NCBI GenBank assembly: GCA_029891385.1
Contig: CM057229.1
Location: 7,101,001 to 7,165,000, forward strand
DNA from: Erythroxylum novogranatense
Taxonomy: Eukaryota; Streptophyta; Magnoliopsida; Malpighiales; Erythroxylaceae
DNA: 64,000 nucleotides
Direction: 5' to 3'
Within the stretch, counting starts at the first letter, position 1, and the number at the start of each line of letters is the position of its first letter. This document shows, one piece after another, positions 47,805 through 58,135 of this stretch. Made by a program: the position numbers and the translations under genes. Below the pieces are notes generated by a model. That model saw only the letters and a list, made by a program, of their open reading frames with translations, searched no databases and was not told where the DNA came from.

Positions 47805-49063
47805 TTGGTTGGCACGTTAGGCAACGCATTTCGGTGCCTAACATTGCCTAATAAAACATAAAGGGGTGGTTGGCCAAATTCAGCATACAATACGTAGACA
47901 CGACAGAAATATCTCTTTCGACAAACCAGTTCGATGCGAATTTTGAGATGACTTGTCTTGGGCAGCCTGAAGTGTTAAAATTAGCAGAGGAATTAGCAAT
48001 AGTAGTGAAGGTAAGGAAGAAGAGAAAGGTGAAGGGAAAGATGAAGGAGCTCAAATGCAAGTGGAAGTTGAAGATGATGATCCTAAGCATAATTCAACAA
48101 TGTATGGATCAAAGTAATGAAGATACAAGTCAGATGGATGAAGCACAAGGCAAGGAAGAATGAAAATGAAAAAACAGATGATCGATGCACAACAAAAATT
48201 GAGAATAAAATTCAGTTACTTGCGATTATTACTCATGAAGGAAGTAACCGAATCGCAGAAGAAGTAACCAAGAAGGAAGTAACTCTGAAGTGCAGAAAAG
48301 AAACCAAAGAAGATTGAAGCGATTTGAAAGGATTAATTAGTAAAATCAAGTTTAGTGTTAATCAAATGTATGAAGTCAAGAACATCAACTGACAGTAGGA
48401 TTTGCATGGAGAATCGATCTGCGAAGAATTAATGATTTTTTTCTGTTTTTGCAAATGTTGGTTAAAGACAAAAGAATTTTACTTTTATGTTTAGCCAAAT
48501 CAGGAAATGATGTACCAGTTCAGTTTTATTCATCAGTCCAAGTCTTTATATTCCAGTTTAGAATCAAAAATATATCAGAACATGTGTGAGCTAATTATAA
48601 AGCTCTACTTCTTTTCTTCATTTTCGTATGATGTATGGATGTATGAGAGAAAAACCAAAAATCTCAATACAAGTTCATCATCTTTCAAGTTTCAATTCTT
48701 CTATTACTTTTCTTTCTGTTTTTTATTACCAGTAGCAAGTTTTCAGTAGTTGAATAGCAGAAGTGAGAAGAAGCATTAGTTAGTGTTATTCAGTTTTTTT
48801 ACAAAACCAGAAGCTAGTTTTGTATGAGAAAAACAGAACTTCACTGTTCTATTCAATACCATTCCTTTCATTACACAAAAAACACCTTACATACACTGAT
48901 TTGTGAGTGATTTAAGTTACAACTTAGGAGGAGCATCATACAATCTGATTACAAAACAGAGGAGACAGAAGTTGCAGTATTTTTCTTGTGTGAACAGTGC
49001 GCGTGAACAGTGCACAAGGTTGCTAGCTGAAGGAGCTTTCTTCAAGCCTTGGAGGGAGCACTT
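47805..49063. other. unassigned 1.26 kb stretch inside the P450 duplicate
   Basis: It replaces what should be the exon-1 start and promoter of the duplicated P450. The plus strand has a lysine/glutamate-rich frame at 47870-48163, followed by T-rich DNA. A short line, gacagaaatatctctttcgacaaaccag (about 47900-47928), recurs near 49111-49142, bracketing this stretch. It may be an insertion of unknown type. Confidence 0.45.
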
Positions 49064-49177
49064 TCAAGAGCGAAAACGATTTTGACCAGAAATTGGAGAG
49101 AAAATGGACATTCCAGAGAGAAATATCTCTTTCGACAAACCAGTTCGACGTGAAAACAATTTTGACCGGAAATTGGA
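49064..49177. repeat. local duplication next to the P450 fragment
   Basis: The line AAATTGGAGAGAAAATGGAC followed by ATTCCAG occurs at about 49091-49117 and again at 49163-49195. This is a direct repeat of about 75 bp next to the P450 exon-2 relic. Confidence 0.7.
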
Positions 49178-49860
49178 GAGAAAATGGACATTCCAGTTCA
49201 TTCTAAAGTTAAGATAGGTGTTTGAATACCCATACTCGCATGCACCAGGGCACGCTCTCCGACCAACCCCAAAGGGAACAAATTTGAAACCTTCTCGCTC
49301 CGCCGGAACCGTCTCAAATCTTTCAGGCATGAACTCGTTGGGATTATCCCAAATCCTGGGATCCCTGTGCATGGCCAAAGCGTTCACTAGCAGCATCGTA
49401 CATCCCAGAATTTCATATCGCCCAACTTTGCAAGTTTCAGAGGACATACGAGGTAGAAGAAGTGGTACTGGAGGATATAGTCTGAGCGTCTCATTTACGA
49501 CATACTTGAGGGAGGGAAGCTTGTCGAGATCCGATTCATTCAACAAACGTTCATGCCCAACCTGAGCGTCAATCTCTGCTTGCAATTTTTTATACCTCTG
49601 AGGATGTTTTAGGAGTAAAGCCATTGCCATTCCAAAGTAATAGCTGATGTATCTGGTCGTGCAACAAACGCTACCTGAAATACGTAGCACTTCGTTGATA
49701 TTAGAACGAAGATCTATAACACGTGGACAATTTTTTTGCGACTGATGTACAAGAAGCAAGTATGTGGTCAGCAAACTAAATATCGTATTATTAGTTACCA
49801 AGATGGTACTTTTAACTACTTGGTCCGAGTAGAATTCGGGTTCTGATTTCTTCTGAATTC
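49178..49860 (-). pseudogene. cytochrome P450 exon-2 relic and exon-1 end
   Basis: Exon 2 begins near 49679 after a CAG acceptor and reads VAFVARPDTSAITLEW (AGTDTS altered). It then has QAEIDAQVGHERLLNESDLD, NETLRLYPPVPLLLP, NEFMPERF and [14 protein letters not shown], before truncating exactly where the 17519-17915 relic does. 49860-49800 keeps the end of exon 1 (SEPEFYSDQVVK). The haem loop is intact but the C-terminus of about 55 residues is lost. It is not functional. Confidence 0.85.
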
Positions 49861-49861
49861 A

Positions 49862-50167
49862 TATGATGACAGTCCTCTTCATTAAGCAGCAGAGTATGGC
49901 CATAAAGGAACATTTAACTTCTTTTGTCAGGGACCCGTAATGAAGATCTGTTGCCATTCTCCCTCAATGAAGATCTGCACATTCTACGGGCACCTCCAGG
50001 AGCCGTCCAAGAGCTTCTTCACCAAGATGCAGGCGGGGCTTTGTACCCTTGTCATATGTGATCAGATTATATTCTTTTCCATTGTAATAAAAAAATAGAA
50101 AGACTGAGTCACGGGTCGGATAGGAATAACTCAAGTCAGGTTAACCGAATCCAGTCGGTGCAAATCG
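49862..50167. other. unassigned intergenic DNA
   Basis: A stretch at 49975-50045 has coding-like composition on the minus strand (LHLGEEALGRLLEVPVE) and may be a piece of another retroelement. I cannot identify it. Nothing else was seen. Confidence 0.4.
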
Positions 50168-50545
50168 GTCAAATCGGGTCGAAGAAGTTGTCAGGCAATA
50201 AATCGGGTCGTGTCTCCCCGACGAACTCGGGAAGAAGATGAATTTGGTACCATTTTGCTGTGAGGGGGAAGCTACGGTCAAACCGTTGTTGGAATCCTCC
50301 GCACCATTGTCCATACCGATCCCAAATTAACCCGTCGGCCGACGCCCGATCAGCCCCGGGTGTGACTGCACCATCCGTATTCAACTTCACCCATCCCTCC
50401 ATCGGTCGAGCCCAGCTCACTGGAATCCCCACAAGCATGGTAGGGCCCGGGACAACACAGGATTCCATGAGTCGAGCTCTGGCAATCCACTCAACATACT
50501 CCATAACCAAACGACGATCATCCTTCAACCAAAGAAAGCCCTACT
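50168..50545 (-). pseudogene. LINE-type RNase H domain fragment
   Basis: The minus strand reads WLKDDRRLVMEYVEWIARAR, then WARPMEGWVKLNTDGAVTPG and LIWDRYGQWCGGFQQRF. W-x-K-L-N-T-D-G-A followed by G-x-I-x-D-x-x-G-W is the RNase H-like domain at the C-terminus of plant non-LTR elements (RVT_3 type). Only the first half of the domain remains, and a stop lies upstream. It abuts a copia gag fragment. Confidence 0.75.
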
Positions 50546-50565
50546 CGACCCGGTCTTTCTATTAG

Positions 50566-50738
50566 TTGAAACAAACAATGCGGCAACCAGCTATCCTTAT
50601 TACTTCCGATCTTGTTGGATATGTCGACGACATCATTCCATCTCCGGTAAAAGCAGACCATCAATCACCGGATTACATCAAATGTCAAAAATATGACCAA
50701 CTGGTATACTGCTTTCTCACCGACTCTCTTTTCAATTC
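50566..50738 (+). pseudogene. copia gag, left piece
   Basis: The frame reads ILITSDLVGYVDDIIPSPVK, then SPDYIKCQKYDQLVYCFLTD and SLFNS, the UBN2-type Gag N-terminus of a plant copia element. It is cut at 50738 by the Tat gypsy insertion and continues at 63244 with N-S-I-A-K. Its own 5' end and LTR are not seen. Confidence 0.8.
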
Positions 50739-51080
50739 TGGTTCTGCCGGATTCTGGCTGAACTGTACGTTGCCGTTTGGATCCATGAGTCGGTTGCTTC
50801 ACGTAAGAGTTTCGGTGTGGAGTTCCTGCAAAACAAAGAAGACACGTCGGGGGTTGTGTCCCGATTAGCCCCTCCGATGCTCAAGTTAGTCTTTTTGTGA
50901 AGGTGAGATCGCTGTAAACAGAAAGAACTAGGGTTATGATTGTTCGTACCTTTGTTATGGTAGAATTGTACCTTATATATGAAACAATAGCTAGGTTTAG
51001 GTCTTCACATATGCATGAGACTCTCTCATTCGTAAATGGGCCGTGGATCACTGATCGGGTCTGACCTAATGCAATGACCA
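50739..51080 (-). repeat. 3' LTR of the Tat element
   Basis: 342 bp, plus-strand TGGTTCTGCCGG to AATGACCA. It pairs with 62899-63243 through ccgtttggatcc, tcggttgcttcacgtaagag and gattgttcgtacctt. The outer end touches AATTC. Confidence 0.9.
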
Positions 51081-51084
51081 CCAT

Positions 51085-51097
51085 AAGCCCCCTACCT
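51085..51097 (-). other. polypurine tract of the Tat element
   Basis: Minus-strand GAGGTAGGGGGCT, just inside the 3' LTR, is the purine-rich plus-strand primer. Confidence 0.75.
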
Positions 51098-51709
51098 CGA
51101 AGTCCGGCAAGAGAAGGATCGAAGGAGTATATTTGGTCTTCAGGCTCATCTGCGATCTTGCGGTTAAATCATGAGCCTTATCGTCGTCCGTGATCTTATC
51201 GCTGTTTTCGGTCTTACCGCTCGTTCAGAAGACGGCTCGTAAGGAGGTCGTTAAATCGAGCATTAAGATCTTTTGCGTCTTGATAAGGAAGTCGGTCCGT
51301 CGAGCATTAAGATGTCGCGTCGAGTCTTCCGCATAGAGATTGCTCGATTGGTCAGGTGTCTTGATCGATCGGCTTCCATTATTGCGTGACAGCCCGTAAT
51401 GAGATTGGTCGACTGAGTGTCCCAATTGGTTGGCATTGGCGCTTATTGCCCGATAGCCCGCGCCTAAGTAGGTCGGGGGGTCATCATTAGCGAGTGCGTG
51501 GTGGTACGTGGAGCATTTATTGTTTGACGCGTGCCTCGACGACTTTTCGAATCCGGCGTATCGTCCTTATAACCGCAGTTATCTGGTGTCCGACGTCCTC
51601 TCAACTATCGCGCCGCTCCGGATTCTCCTTGGCTCGGATTATGCCGTGTGTCCAAGCATAGCTCGGATTTTCTCCACGCGTTACACTTCGATTGATCGCT
51701 ATTCGAGTG
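51098..51709 (+). promoter_or_regulatory. upstream region of the antisense accessory gene
   Basis: Non-coding DNA between the polypurine tract and the TATA box of the antisense gene. Repeated lines such as gtcgagcattaagat and tcgagcattaagatc (51255-51315) suggest promoter repeats. No open frame of note. Confidence 0.5.
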
Positions 51710-51713
51710 TTCC

Positions 51714-51720
51714 TTATAAA
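51714..51720 (+). promoter_or_regulatory. TATA box of the antisense accessory gene
   Basis: TTATAAA in the context TTCCTTATAAACGCTC, about 195 bp upstream of the first ATG (51910). A pyrimidine-rich leader follows. It is the best TATA match in the region and points away from the LTR, toward the tandem array. Confidence 0.6.
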
Positions 51721-51909
51721 CGCTCAGATCGACAAGTCGTTTGGTTTTTTCTTCACGTTTGCTTCGCTCTACTCACTGCTTTCATTTGTTCCTTCTTGCC
51801 TTAGTTCTCGGAAATTTTCGTCAACCGTCGCTCGATTTCCTTTCTCCATTCACTAAATAGGTACGCCCTTCTTCCTCTAAGCTTTTCTTTTCAAAATCTC
51901 TTCGTAAAC

Positions 51910-54107
51910 ATGTCGACTACCGTTCGTAAGTTTGGTAGAAGGTGTTGAAGAAATATCGACGAGAGAGAGAAAAGATGGGTTGGTTGTGGAGATGCCGCCA
52001 AGAAATGTATCAACGATGACCGTAAAGGAACTGAATCGATCAATACTCAGATATAACATCCCCGTGTCCTGGGACCCCGGCCGATGCTGGGAACGAGCGT
52101 ATCCACAGCAACTTGAGTGGATATTTTGCCGTTTCTGATAGTTTTTCTCGGTGGGTGGTATGAGGCTTCCGTACGCTCTGATTGTCGACGAGGTGTGCAC
52201 AGCCTGTCAGCTAATGCCGAGCCAGATTCCTCCAAATAGCTGGAGGTTCATTAACGGTCTGGCGTTGCTATGTCACCATTTCGACTGCCCTCCTTCGATC
52301 GACGTCCTGCGCCATTTCTTGAGACTGAGTCAGAGTCCGATCTCTGGAGCCGGGATCCCTTCTCTGCAATACCGACATGCTCGGTATCGGCCGGCTGGGA
52401 CAGCTTCAAAGGTCTCTTCTTGGTGGACGAAGTATTTCTTTGTGAAGCCACCAGGGTCCTCCTCCGAGTCTCGGCCGTAGAGGTATCCTTTAGCCGAGCA
52501 GTGGAATGACGTGTCGAGCGTGTCCCTTAGTAGGGAGGAGTGGATAGTAGTTAGTCGTATAAAAGCGCTCGATCGATACGACTTCACTCGGCTCGTCCAG
52601 GGCTATTTCGGGGGGCCTCGGCCGATTCTTTTCTTCTCGACCCCCCACCACGGATTAGCGGGCTAGGACAGGAAGCCGCCTCGTCTGGTTGACCCTGCGT
52701 AGTCTAGTTATTTACTGCGTGTTTGAACATTGGTTTTTCTTTCTGACTTGTTTTTATTGCTGTACAGCCATGGTGAGAATAGAGGATTACGTCGCGCCCG
52801 TCGTTCCCCCTAAATCCAAAAAACAGGTCGCGGGGCAAAAGAAGGGGAAAGAGGCGGAGACTGGTGAAGGTTCCGCTCCGCTGGTGGAGCTCGACCGTTC
52901 TGCAGTGTCTCTGGCCCCTTCCCCTGTTGAGGGTAGTCCTGCGGGGTCGGCATTATTGCCGATCATACCGGCGAGTACGGGCCGAGCGATCTTGGCCGAG
53001 GAGGAGGAGGAAGAAGTGGAACCTCCTCTTAAGAGGAGAAGACTGGTCCGACTCCGTGATCTTCCATCTGACCCGTCTGGTCGAGTCAGGAAGGAGAAGG
53101 GGAAGAAGGGCAAGGGTAAAGGTCAGGTAACCAACACCGGGGAGTGGGAGTCTTTGATTAAGCTGGCTAGAACTTCCTCGATTGGGGACCTCGACGTGTC
53201 CCGCTACATTGCTGAGATGATTACTCCCCCTGTGGACGAGTAGAACATGGATAAGAAGAGTAACCAGGAGATGGAGTCTCAACTCCTTCGTAGCTGTATA
53301 CGGAGCTCAGTGATGTTCTTCGCGGTGGTGCAGCGTCTGGAGGGTCTGGACCGGGAAGTTCAGGACCTTCATGAGCAGATGAAGGCTTTGAAGGACGAGC
53401 TTTCGGAGGAGAAAGAGGGGAGAGACCTTCTTCAGGCTCAGAATTCTTCTTTAGAGGAGGAGAAGAAGATTCGGGAGGAAGCGATGAGTGCTTTGAAAGC
53501 TCAATTTGATACGGGGGAGGAGGAGAGGATCGAGGCGATTGCAAAGTGAAGGCGAAGTGATCAAGGTGTGAGGTCTTGGAGGAAGTTGGAGTTGGAGAGG
53601 AAGCTTAAAGAGAAGTTCCTCCAAGACTGTCATGCAACGGTGGAAGGCAAGCGCAGGACCGAGGAGGTGTTGACAAAGTTGGGATGCTTTGTTAAAAAGC
53701 AAAGAATCGAGGCGATCAAACGGTGGAAGAGAAGAAATCTAAATGCGGAATGTCTAGAGCTCGCCTGCGACATAGCCCTTTCGGTCCTGAAGAAGTGCCA
53801 TGAGATCTACGTTCCCGATGGCTCGAAGCGGCCTTCATTTGAAGATTATGTCGAGCCGCTGCTTCCTGCTCTTGGCCTTTCATTGGAGGGAATGAAGGAG
53901 AGGGCCTTGTTGGAGCGGGCCGTTGTTCCGGATGAGGAGTTGGATCTGAGCTCGGAAGAAGGAGAAGAAGAGGATGTCTTCCTGCTGCCAGCTCCTCTTG
54001 ATCCAATTGTCGGCCCTTCTCTTCCTTTGTCCGATCCTGCTGTCGACCCTTTCTCTGCTGACCCGGTTGTTCCTGTTGCTGGCCTTACTTCTTCTTCGAA
54101 AGAATGA
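51910..54107 (+). pseudogene. antisense accessory gene of the Tat element (putative gypsy-type domain plus coiled coil)
   Basis: Plus-strand gene running opposite to pol. The first ATG (51910) is followed by a frameshifted domain at about 52150-52480: GMRLPYALIVDEVCTACQLM, PSQIPPNSWRFINGLALLC, then WWTKYFFV. This matches the wording of plant 'putative gypsy type transposon' (PF04195-like) proteins. A probable intron 52699-52767 (GT...TGTACAG) precedes MVRIEDYVAPVVPPKSKKQ (52769 on), a basic/acidic linker with PPLKRRRLVRLRD, a possible nuclear signal. A coiled coil follows at about 53247-53545 (LDREVQDLHEQMKALKDELS). The acidic C-terminus (ELDLSSEEGEEEDVF) ends at 54107. Stops at 53241 and 53547 and early frameshifts break it. 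Known relatives: the accessory gene of maize Grande elements, whose product is nuclear. Its role is unknown. Confidence 0.78.
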
Positions 54108-54175
54108 GAGTGATTGTTTCATTTTGTGTAAGGCCCATCGGGTCGGGCTTGTGGCCAAAACTTTTTGCTTCAAGA

Positions 54176-54181
54176 AATAAA
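54176..54181 (+). terminator. poly(A) signal of the antisense gene
   Basis: A canonical AATAAA 69 bp after the stop codon of the antisense gene, followed by a TG/T-rich line (tgattgtttttggcgtgttgaatg, split here only by position). It fits a plant polyadenylation region. Confidence 0.6.
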
Positions 54182-54352
54182 AACTCATTTCTGATTGTTT
54201 TTGGCGTGTTGAATGTTTCTCCCCTCGAATAATAGGTTACGAAAGAATGCGCTCGATGCGCGACGACCGGGTGAATTAGGTCGAGTGATAATAGGGTCGA
54301 ACAATTCGAGATTTTGTCTTAAGATCCTCGGTCGAGCGTTAGTCAGTGACGA

Positions 54353-55570
54353 TCGATGGTTCCAAGGATCTTGTCTTGGCGATCGATCGACCGTAGTCGA
54401 TCTATATCGAGGCCGAGCTATGGTCCCAAGGATCTTGTTTTGGCGACCGATCGACCGTAGTCGATCTATGTCGAGGTCGAGCTATGGTCCCAAGGATCAT
54501 GTCTTGACGACCGATCGACCATAGTCGATCTATGTCGAGGCCGAGCGATGGTCCCAAGGATCTTGTCTTGGCGACCGATCGACCGTAATCGATATATGTC
54601 GAGGCCGAGCTATGGTCCCAAGGATCTTGTCTTGGCGACCGATCGATCGTAGTCGATCTATGTCAAGGCAGAGCTATGGTCCTAAGGATCTTGTCTTGGC
54701 TACCGATCGACCGTAGTCGATTTGTGTCGAGGTCGAGCTATGGTCCCAAGGATCTTGTCTTGGCGACCGATCGACCGTAGTCAATTTATGTCGAGGCCGA
54801 GCTAGGGTCCCAAGGATCTTGTCTTGGCGACTGATCGACCGTAGTCGATGTATGTCGAGGCCGAGCTATGGTCCCAAGGATCTTGTCTTGGCGACCGATC
54901 GACTGTAATCGATCTATGTCGAGGCCGAGCTATGATCCCAAGGATCTTGTCTTGGCGACCGATCGACGATAGTCGATCTATGTCGAGGCCGAGCTATGGT
55001 CCCAAGGATCTTGTCTTGGCGACCGATCGACCGTAGTCGATTTGTGTCGAGGCCGAGCTATGATCCCAAGGATCTTGTCTTGGTGACCGATTACCGTAGT
55101 CGATTTATGTCGAGGCCGAGCTATGGTCCCAAGGATCTTGTCTTAGCGACCGATCTACCGTAGTCGATTTATGTCGAGGTCGAGCTATAGTCCCAAGGAT
55201 CTTATGTTGGCGACCGATCGACCCCAGTCGATCTATGTCGAGGCCGAGCTATGGTCTCAAGGATCTTGTCTTGGCGATCGATCGACCGTAGTCGATCTAT
55301 GTCGAGGCCGAGCTATAGTCCCAAGGATCTTATCTTGGCGACCGATCAACCGTAGTCGATTTATGTCGAGGCTGAGCTATGGTCCCAAGGATCTTGTTTT
55401 GGTGACCGATCGACCGTAGTCGATTTATGTCGTGGCTGAGCTATGGTCCCAAGGATCTTGTCTTGGCGACCGAGAAACCGTAGTCGATTTATGTTGAGGC
55501 CGAGCTATGGTCCCAAGGATCTTGTCTTGACGACCCGACCGACCGTAGTCGATCTATTGAGATGTCGAGC
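54353..55570. repeat. tandem array, about 19 copies of a 64-bp unit
   Basis: Unit starts marked by GGTCCCAAGGATCTTG recur every 64 bp from 54358 to 55509, with one 1-bp contraction. Each unit contains GGCGACCGATCGACCGTAG, TCGAT(C/T)TATGTCGAGG and CCGAGCTAT. Copies differ by a few bases. Because 64 is not a multiple of 3, open frames run through all phases, giving spurious repeat proteins. The array lies between integrase and the antisense gene's poly(A) signal, in the hypervariable 3' region of Tat elements. Confidence 0.96.
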
Positions 55571-55760
55571 GATGACTGATTGGATTTTCTACTCTTTGCC
55601 ATATATAATGGAGCTTTTTATTGCCAAGAAATCTGAAAACCCCCCTTTATTGATGATAACGAGGGCGTGGGCCGTTAAAAAACCTGTCTGGCAGGGACAG
55701 GAAAAAGGTTCCCACGTGTTGTATACAAAAACGATAATAAGCAAAAATTAACTAAAATAA
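55571..55760 (-). other. spacer between integrase and the tandem array
   Basis: Short non-coding stretch after the integrase stop region. It includes an A/C-rich line (aacccccctttattgatgat) and no recognised signal. Confidence 0.5.
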
Positions 55761-56815
55761 AACTTATCTATTGGTAGAACGCCTTCAAGTTTCGAGAGTT
55801 CCAAGGCGCTGGTAGAACCTTCCCTTCGTGATCGCAGGATGTAAGAGCCATGCCCGGCTTGCTTAATCACTCGATAGGGTCCTTCCCACGGCTGTCTGAG
55901 CTTTCCAGGATGCTTCCCAGCTGCCTCGGTCTTTCGTAGGACGTACCCACCTACCTCTACGTCGCTCGGCTTTACCCTTCTGTTGTAAAATTTGGTCGCT
56001 TTTTACCAGATGGCTTCTGAACGAGCGGCTGCCCTTTCTCTGACTTCATTGAGGAGAACGAGTTCTGCTCTGCTCGTTTCATCATTTTGTTCTTCGTCGT
56101 AGTTCGACACCCTTCGGTTGTGCAAGACCACTTCTACGGGGAGTAAGGCTTCTACCCCAAAGGTCATCCTGAACGGTGTTTCCCCTGTGGCTCCGTTTGG
56201 TGTGGTCCGGTATGCCCACAACACTTCGTCAAGCTCTTCTACCCAAGTCTTTCGTCCTTCTAGGCGCTTCTTAAAAGCACTCATTATCTTTTTGTTCGTG
56301 TTTTTCGCGAGACCGTTGCTTTGAGGGTGGGCTACTAAGGTCAACTGTAGTCTAATGTTTAGTCGGTCACAGAAATCTCTGAACTTATCGTTATCGAATT
56401 ATCGACCATTGTCCGTAACTAACACCATAGGCATCTCGAAGCGACATAGTATATTTTTCTTTACGAAACTTTTCACCTTCCCTTCGGTGATTGTAGCGAC
56501 CGCCTCCGCTTCTACCCATTTAGTGAAGTACTCCACTGCCACTATCAGGAACTTCTTCTGTCCGGGACCGAGAGAGAAGGGCCCCAGTATATCCATTCCC
56601 CATTGAGCGAAAGGAATAAGATGACTTACGATTTGCATCCTCTCGGTTGGCTGGTGAGATAGACTGCTATTCTTCTGGCAAGCCTCACATCGGTCGACCT
56701 TCTCTTGGCAGTCCTTCCTCATTGTCGGCCAATAATATCCCTGTCTGATCAGCCTATGGGCTAACATTCTGCCTCCCACGTGGTTGCCACACATCCCTTC
56801 GTGGACTTCAGCCAT
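55761..56815 (-). pseudogene. Tat integrase, catalytic E lost
   Basis: 56815-56399 reads MAEVHEGMCGNHVGGRMLAH, RQGYYWPTMRKDCQEKVDRC and EACQK (HHCC zinc finger), then QWGMDILGPFS (first D) and PMVLVTDNGR (second D), ending in a stop. 56344-56003 reads LVAHPQSNGLAKNTNKKIMS, where the catalytic glutamate (NGLAE or NGQAE) is lysine, then LWAYRTTPNGATGETPFRMT and FGVEALLPVEV. After a stop at 56003 the C-terminal RRVKPSDVEVGGYVLRKTEA and GKLRQPWEGPYRV (GPY/F module) run to about 55761. Integrase would join cDNA to host DNA; it is inactive here. Confidence 0.88.
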
Positions 56816-56827
56816 TGCTTGCTCGGC

Positions 56828-57470
56828 TTATTCTTCATTCAAGCATCGCAGTACTGGCCAGTCATAAGATCGCTTGTATAGGGTGTCGTTAATGACCGTA
56901 TATTCGGCCGCCTTTATTCTCAGTTTCTTAGCCTCCGATTCTTCTTCTAGTTGTGTTCCCTCTAAAAGGTACCGTGTGATCGGTTCCGTCCAACTCAATC
57001 GACTAGTACTTACGTCGAGAACTTCCTTGGCCTTCTGAATGCTAGGTTGGTCTAGTCGCTCGACCAGAACATTGTTTATGGCATCGCGGTCGGAAGCCAT
57101 TTTGGAGAGCGCGCCCGCTTTTGCATTTTGAGCTCGTTCTATCCTGGCGATCGAGTCTTGTTGAAATTGCTTAACTCGCTTTACCGACTCCGTGTACTTG
57201 ATCATCTTTGTTCCTTTGCTTCGTACTGTCCAGTAATTTGGCCAACAACTGCTTGGCTATCGCTGTACACCTTGAGATGTTTTATTTCCATTTCCTTAGC
57301 CAATTGGAGGCTGGCTATCATAGCCTCGTATTCTGCCTCGTTATTAGAGGCCTTGAATTCCAACCGAAGGGCGTACTCCACCTCTTCTTCCATGTGCGGG
57401 TCGATTAATACTACTCCTGCTCCGCAATCTTCAGCGTTGGACGACCCGTCAACGAATAAGCTCTAGGCAG
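56828..57470 (-). pseudogene. second (archaeal-type) RNase H and connector
   Basis: 57470-57202 reads LFVDGSSNAEDCGAGVVLID, then EFKASNNEAEYEAMIASLQL and IKHLKVYSDSQAVVGQITGQ. The D...E...D catalytic residues are all present. This extra RNase H is diagnostic for the Tat lineage. The frame continues to 56828 with VKRVKQFQQDSIARIERAQN and RYLLEGTQLEEESEAKKLRI, the connector to integrase, ending at a stop just before MAEVHEG. Confidence 0.87.
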
Positions 57471-57528
57471 GGTATTGCTCACCCTGCGAGCTAGGCTGGC
57501 TCATTTCTGCGATGAAGTCCGCCAACAC

Positions 57529-58135
57529 CTATGCCTTAATCGTCGTCCGAGGCTTATATTGTATGTCGAACTTTCCCAACTCTACCGCCCACTTTATTAG
57601 TCGGCCGAAGTTTGAACTTTTGCACCGCTGAGGGTTGGTCGGTCCATACCTCGATGGTATAACTTTGGAAGTAGGTCTTAGCTTCGAGCCGCCATTATCA
57701 AGGAGAGGGCTAGTTTTTCTATAGGCGATATCGCGTTTACGTCCCGTCAACACTTTGGTCGGCGTAGTAGATAGGGTGTTGCTCGTTTCCTTTCGATCGA
57801 ACAAGTACTGCGTTGATCGACCCTTCCGTAACTGCCAAGTATAAAATCAGATTCTCCCCCTCAACCGGGCTTTGAAGGATAGGTGGGCTAGACAAGTATT
57901 GCTTTAAGTGTTGAAAAGCTTTCTCGCATTCATCCGGCCATTGGAACTGGGTCACATTCGCTTTCCTCAAAATTTTGAAAAATGGGAGGCATTTGTCTCC
58001 CAATCTGGAAACGAACCTGCTTAGAGAGACTATCCGACCGGTCAATATCTGTACTTCTTTTAAGCACTGCGGCGAGGACATTTGGATGATGGCTTCGATC
58101 TTCTCTGGATTAGCCTCAATCTCCCGCTGAGTAAT
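57529..58135 (-). pseudogene. Tat RT thumb/connection and RNase H, left of the insert
   Basis: From 58135 the minus strand reads ITQREIEANPEKIEAIIQMS, then LTGRIVSLSRFVSRLGDKCL and FFKILRKANVTQFQWPDECE, SSPPILQSPVEGENLILYLA and VTEGSINAVLVRS. After a frameshift near 57740 it continues to FGRLIKWAVELGKFDIQYKP. It joins to the RT palm at 60942 once the LTR-like insert is removed (G-F-M-I-T-Q). Confidence 0.87.

Noticed and set aside
53221..53702. Minus-strand proline/serine-rich frames opposite the accessory gene
   Set aside because: The plus strand shows the coiled-coil protein; the minus frames are its shadows.
54353..55570. CRISPR-like array
   Set aside because: Units are head-to-tail with no unique spacers, and the DNA is a plant retrotransposon.
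54213..55751. Repeat-protein-like open frames through the 64-bp array
   Set aside because: All three phases cycle because 64 is not a multiple of 3. The frames follow from composition, and no start context or domain supports translation.
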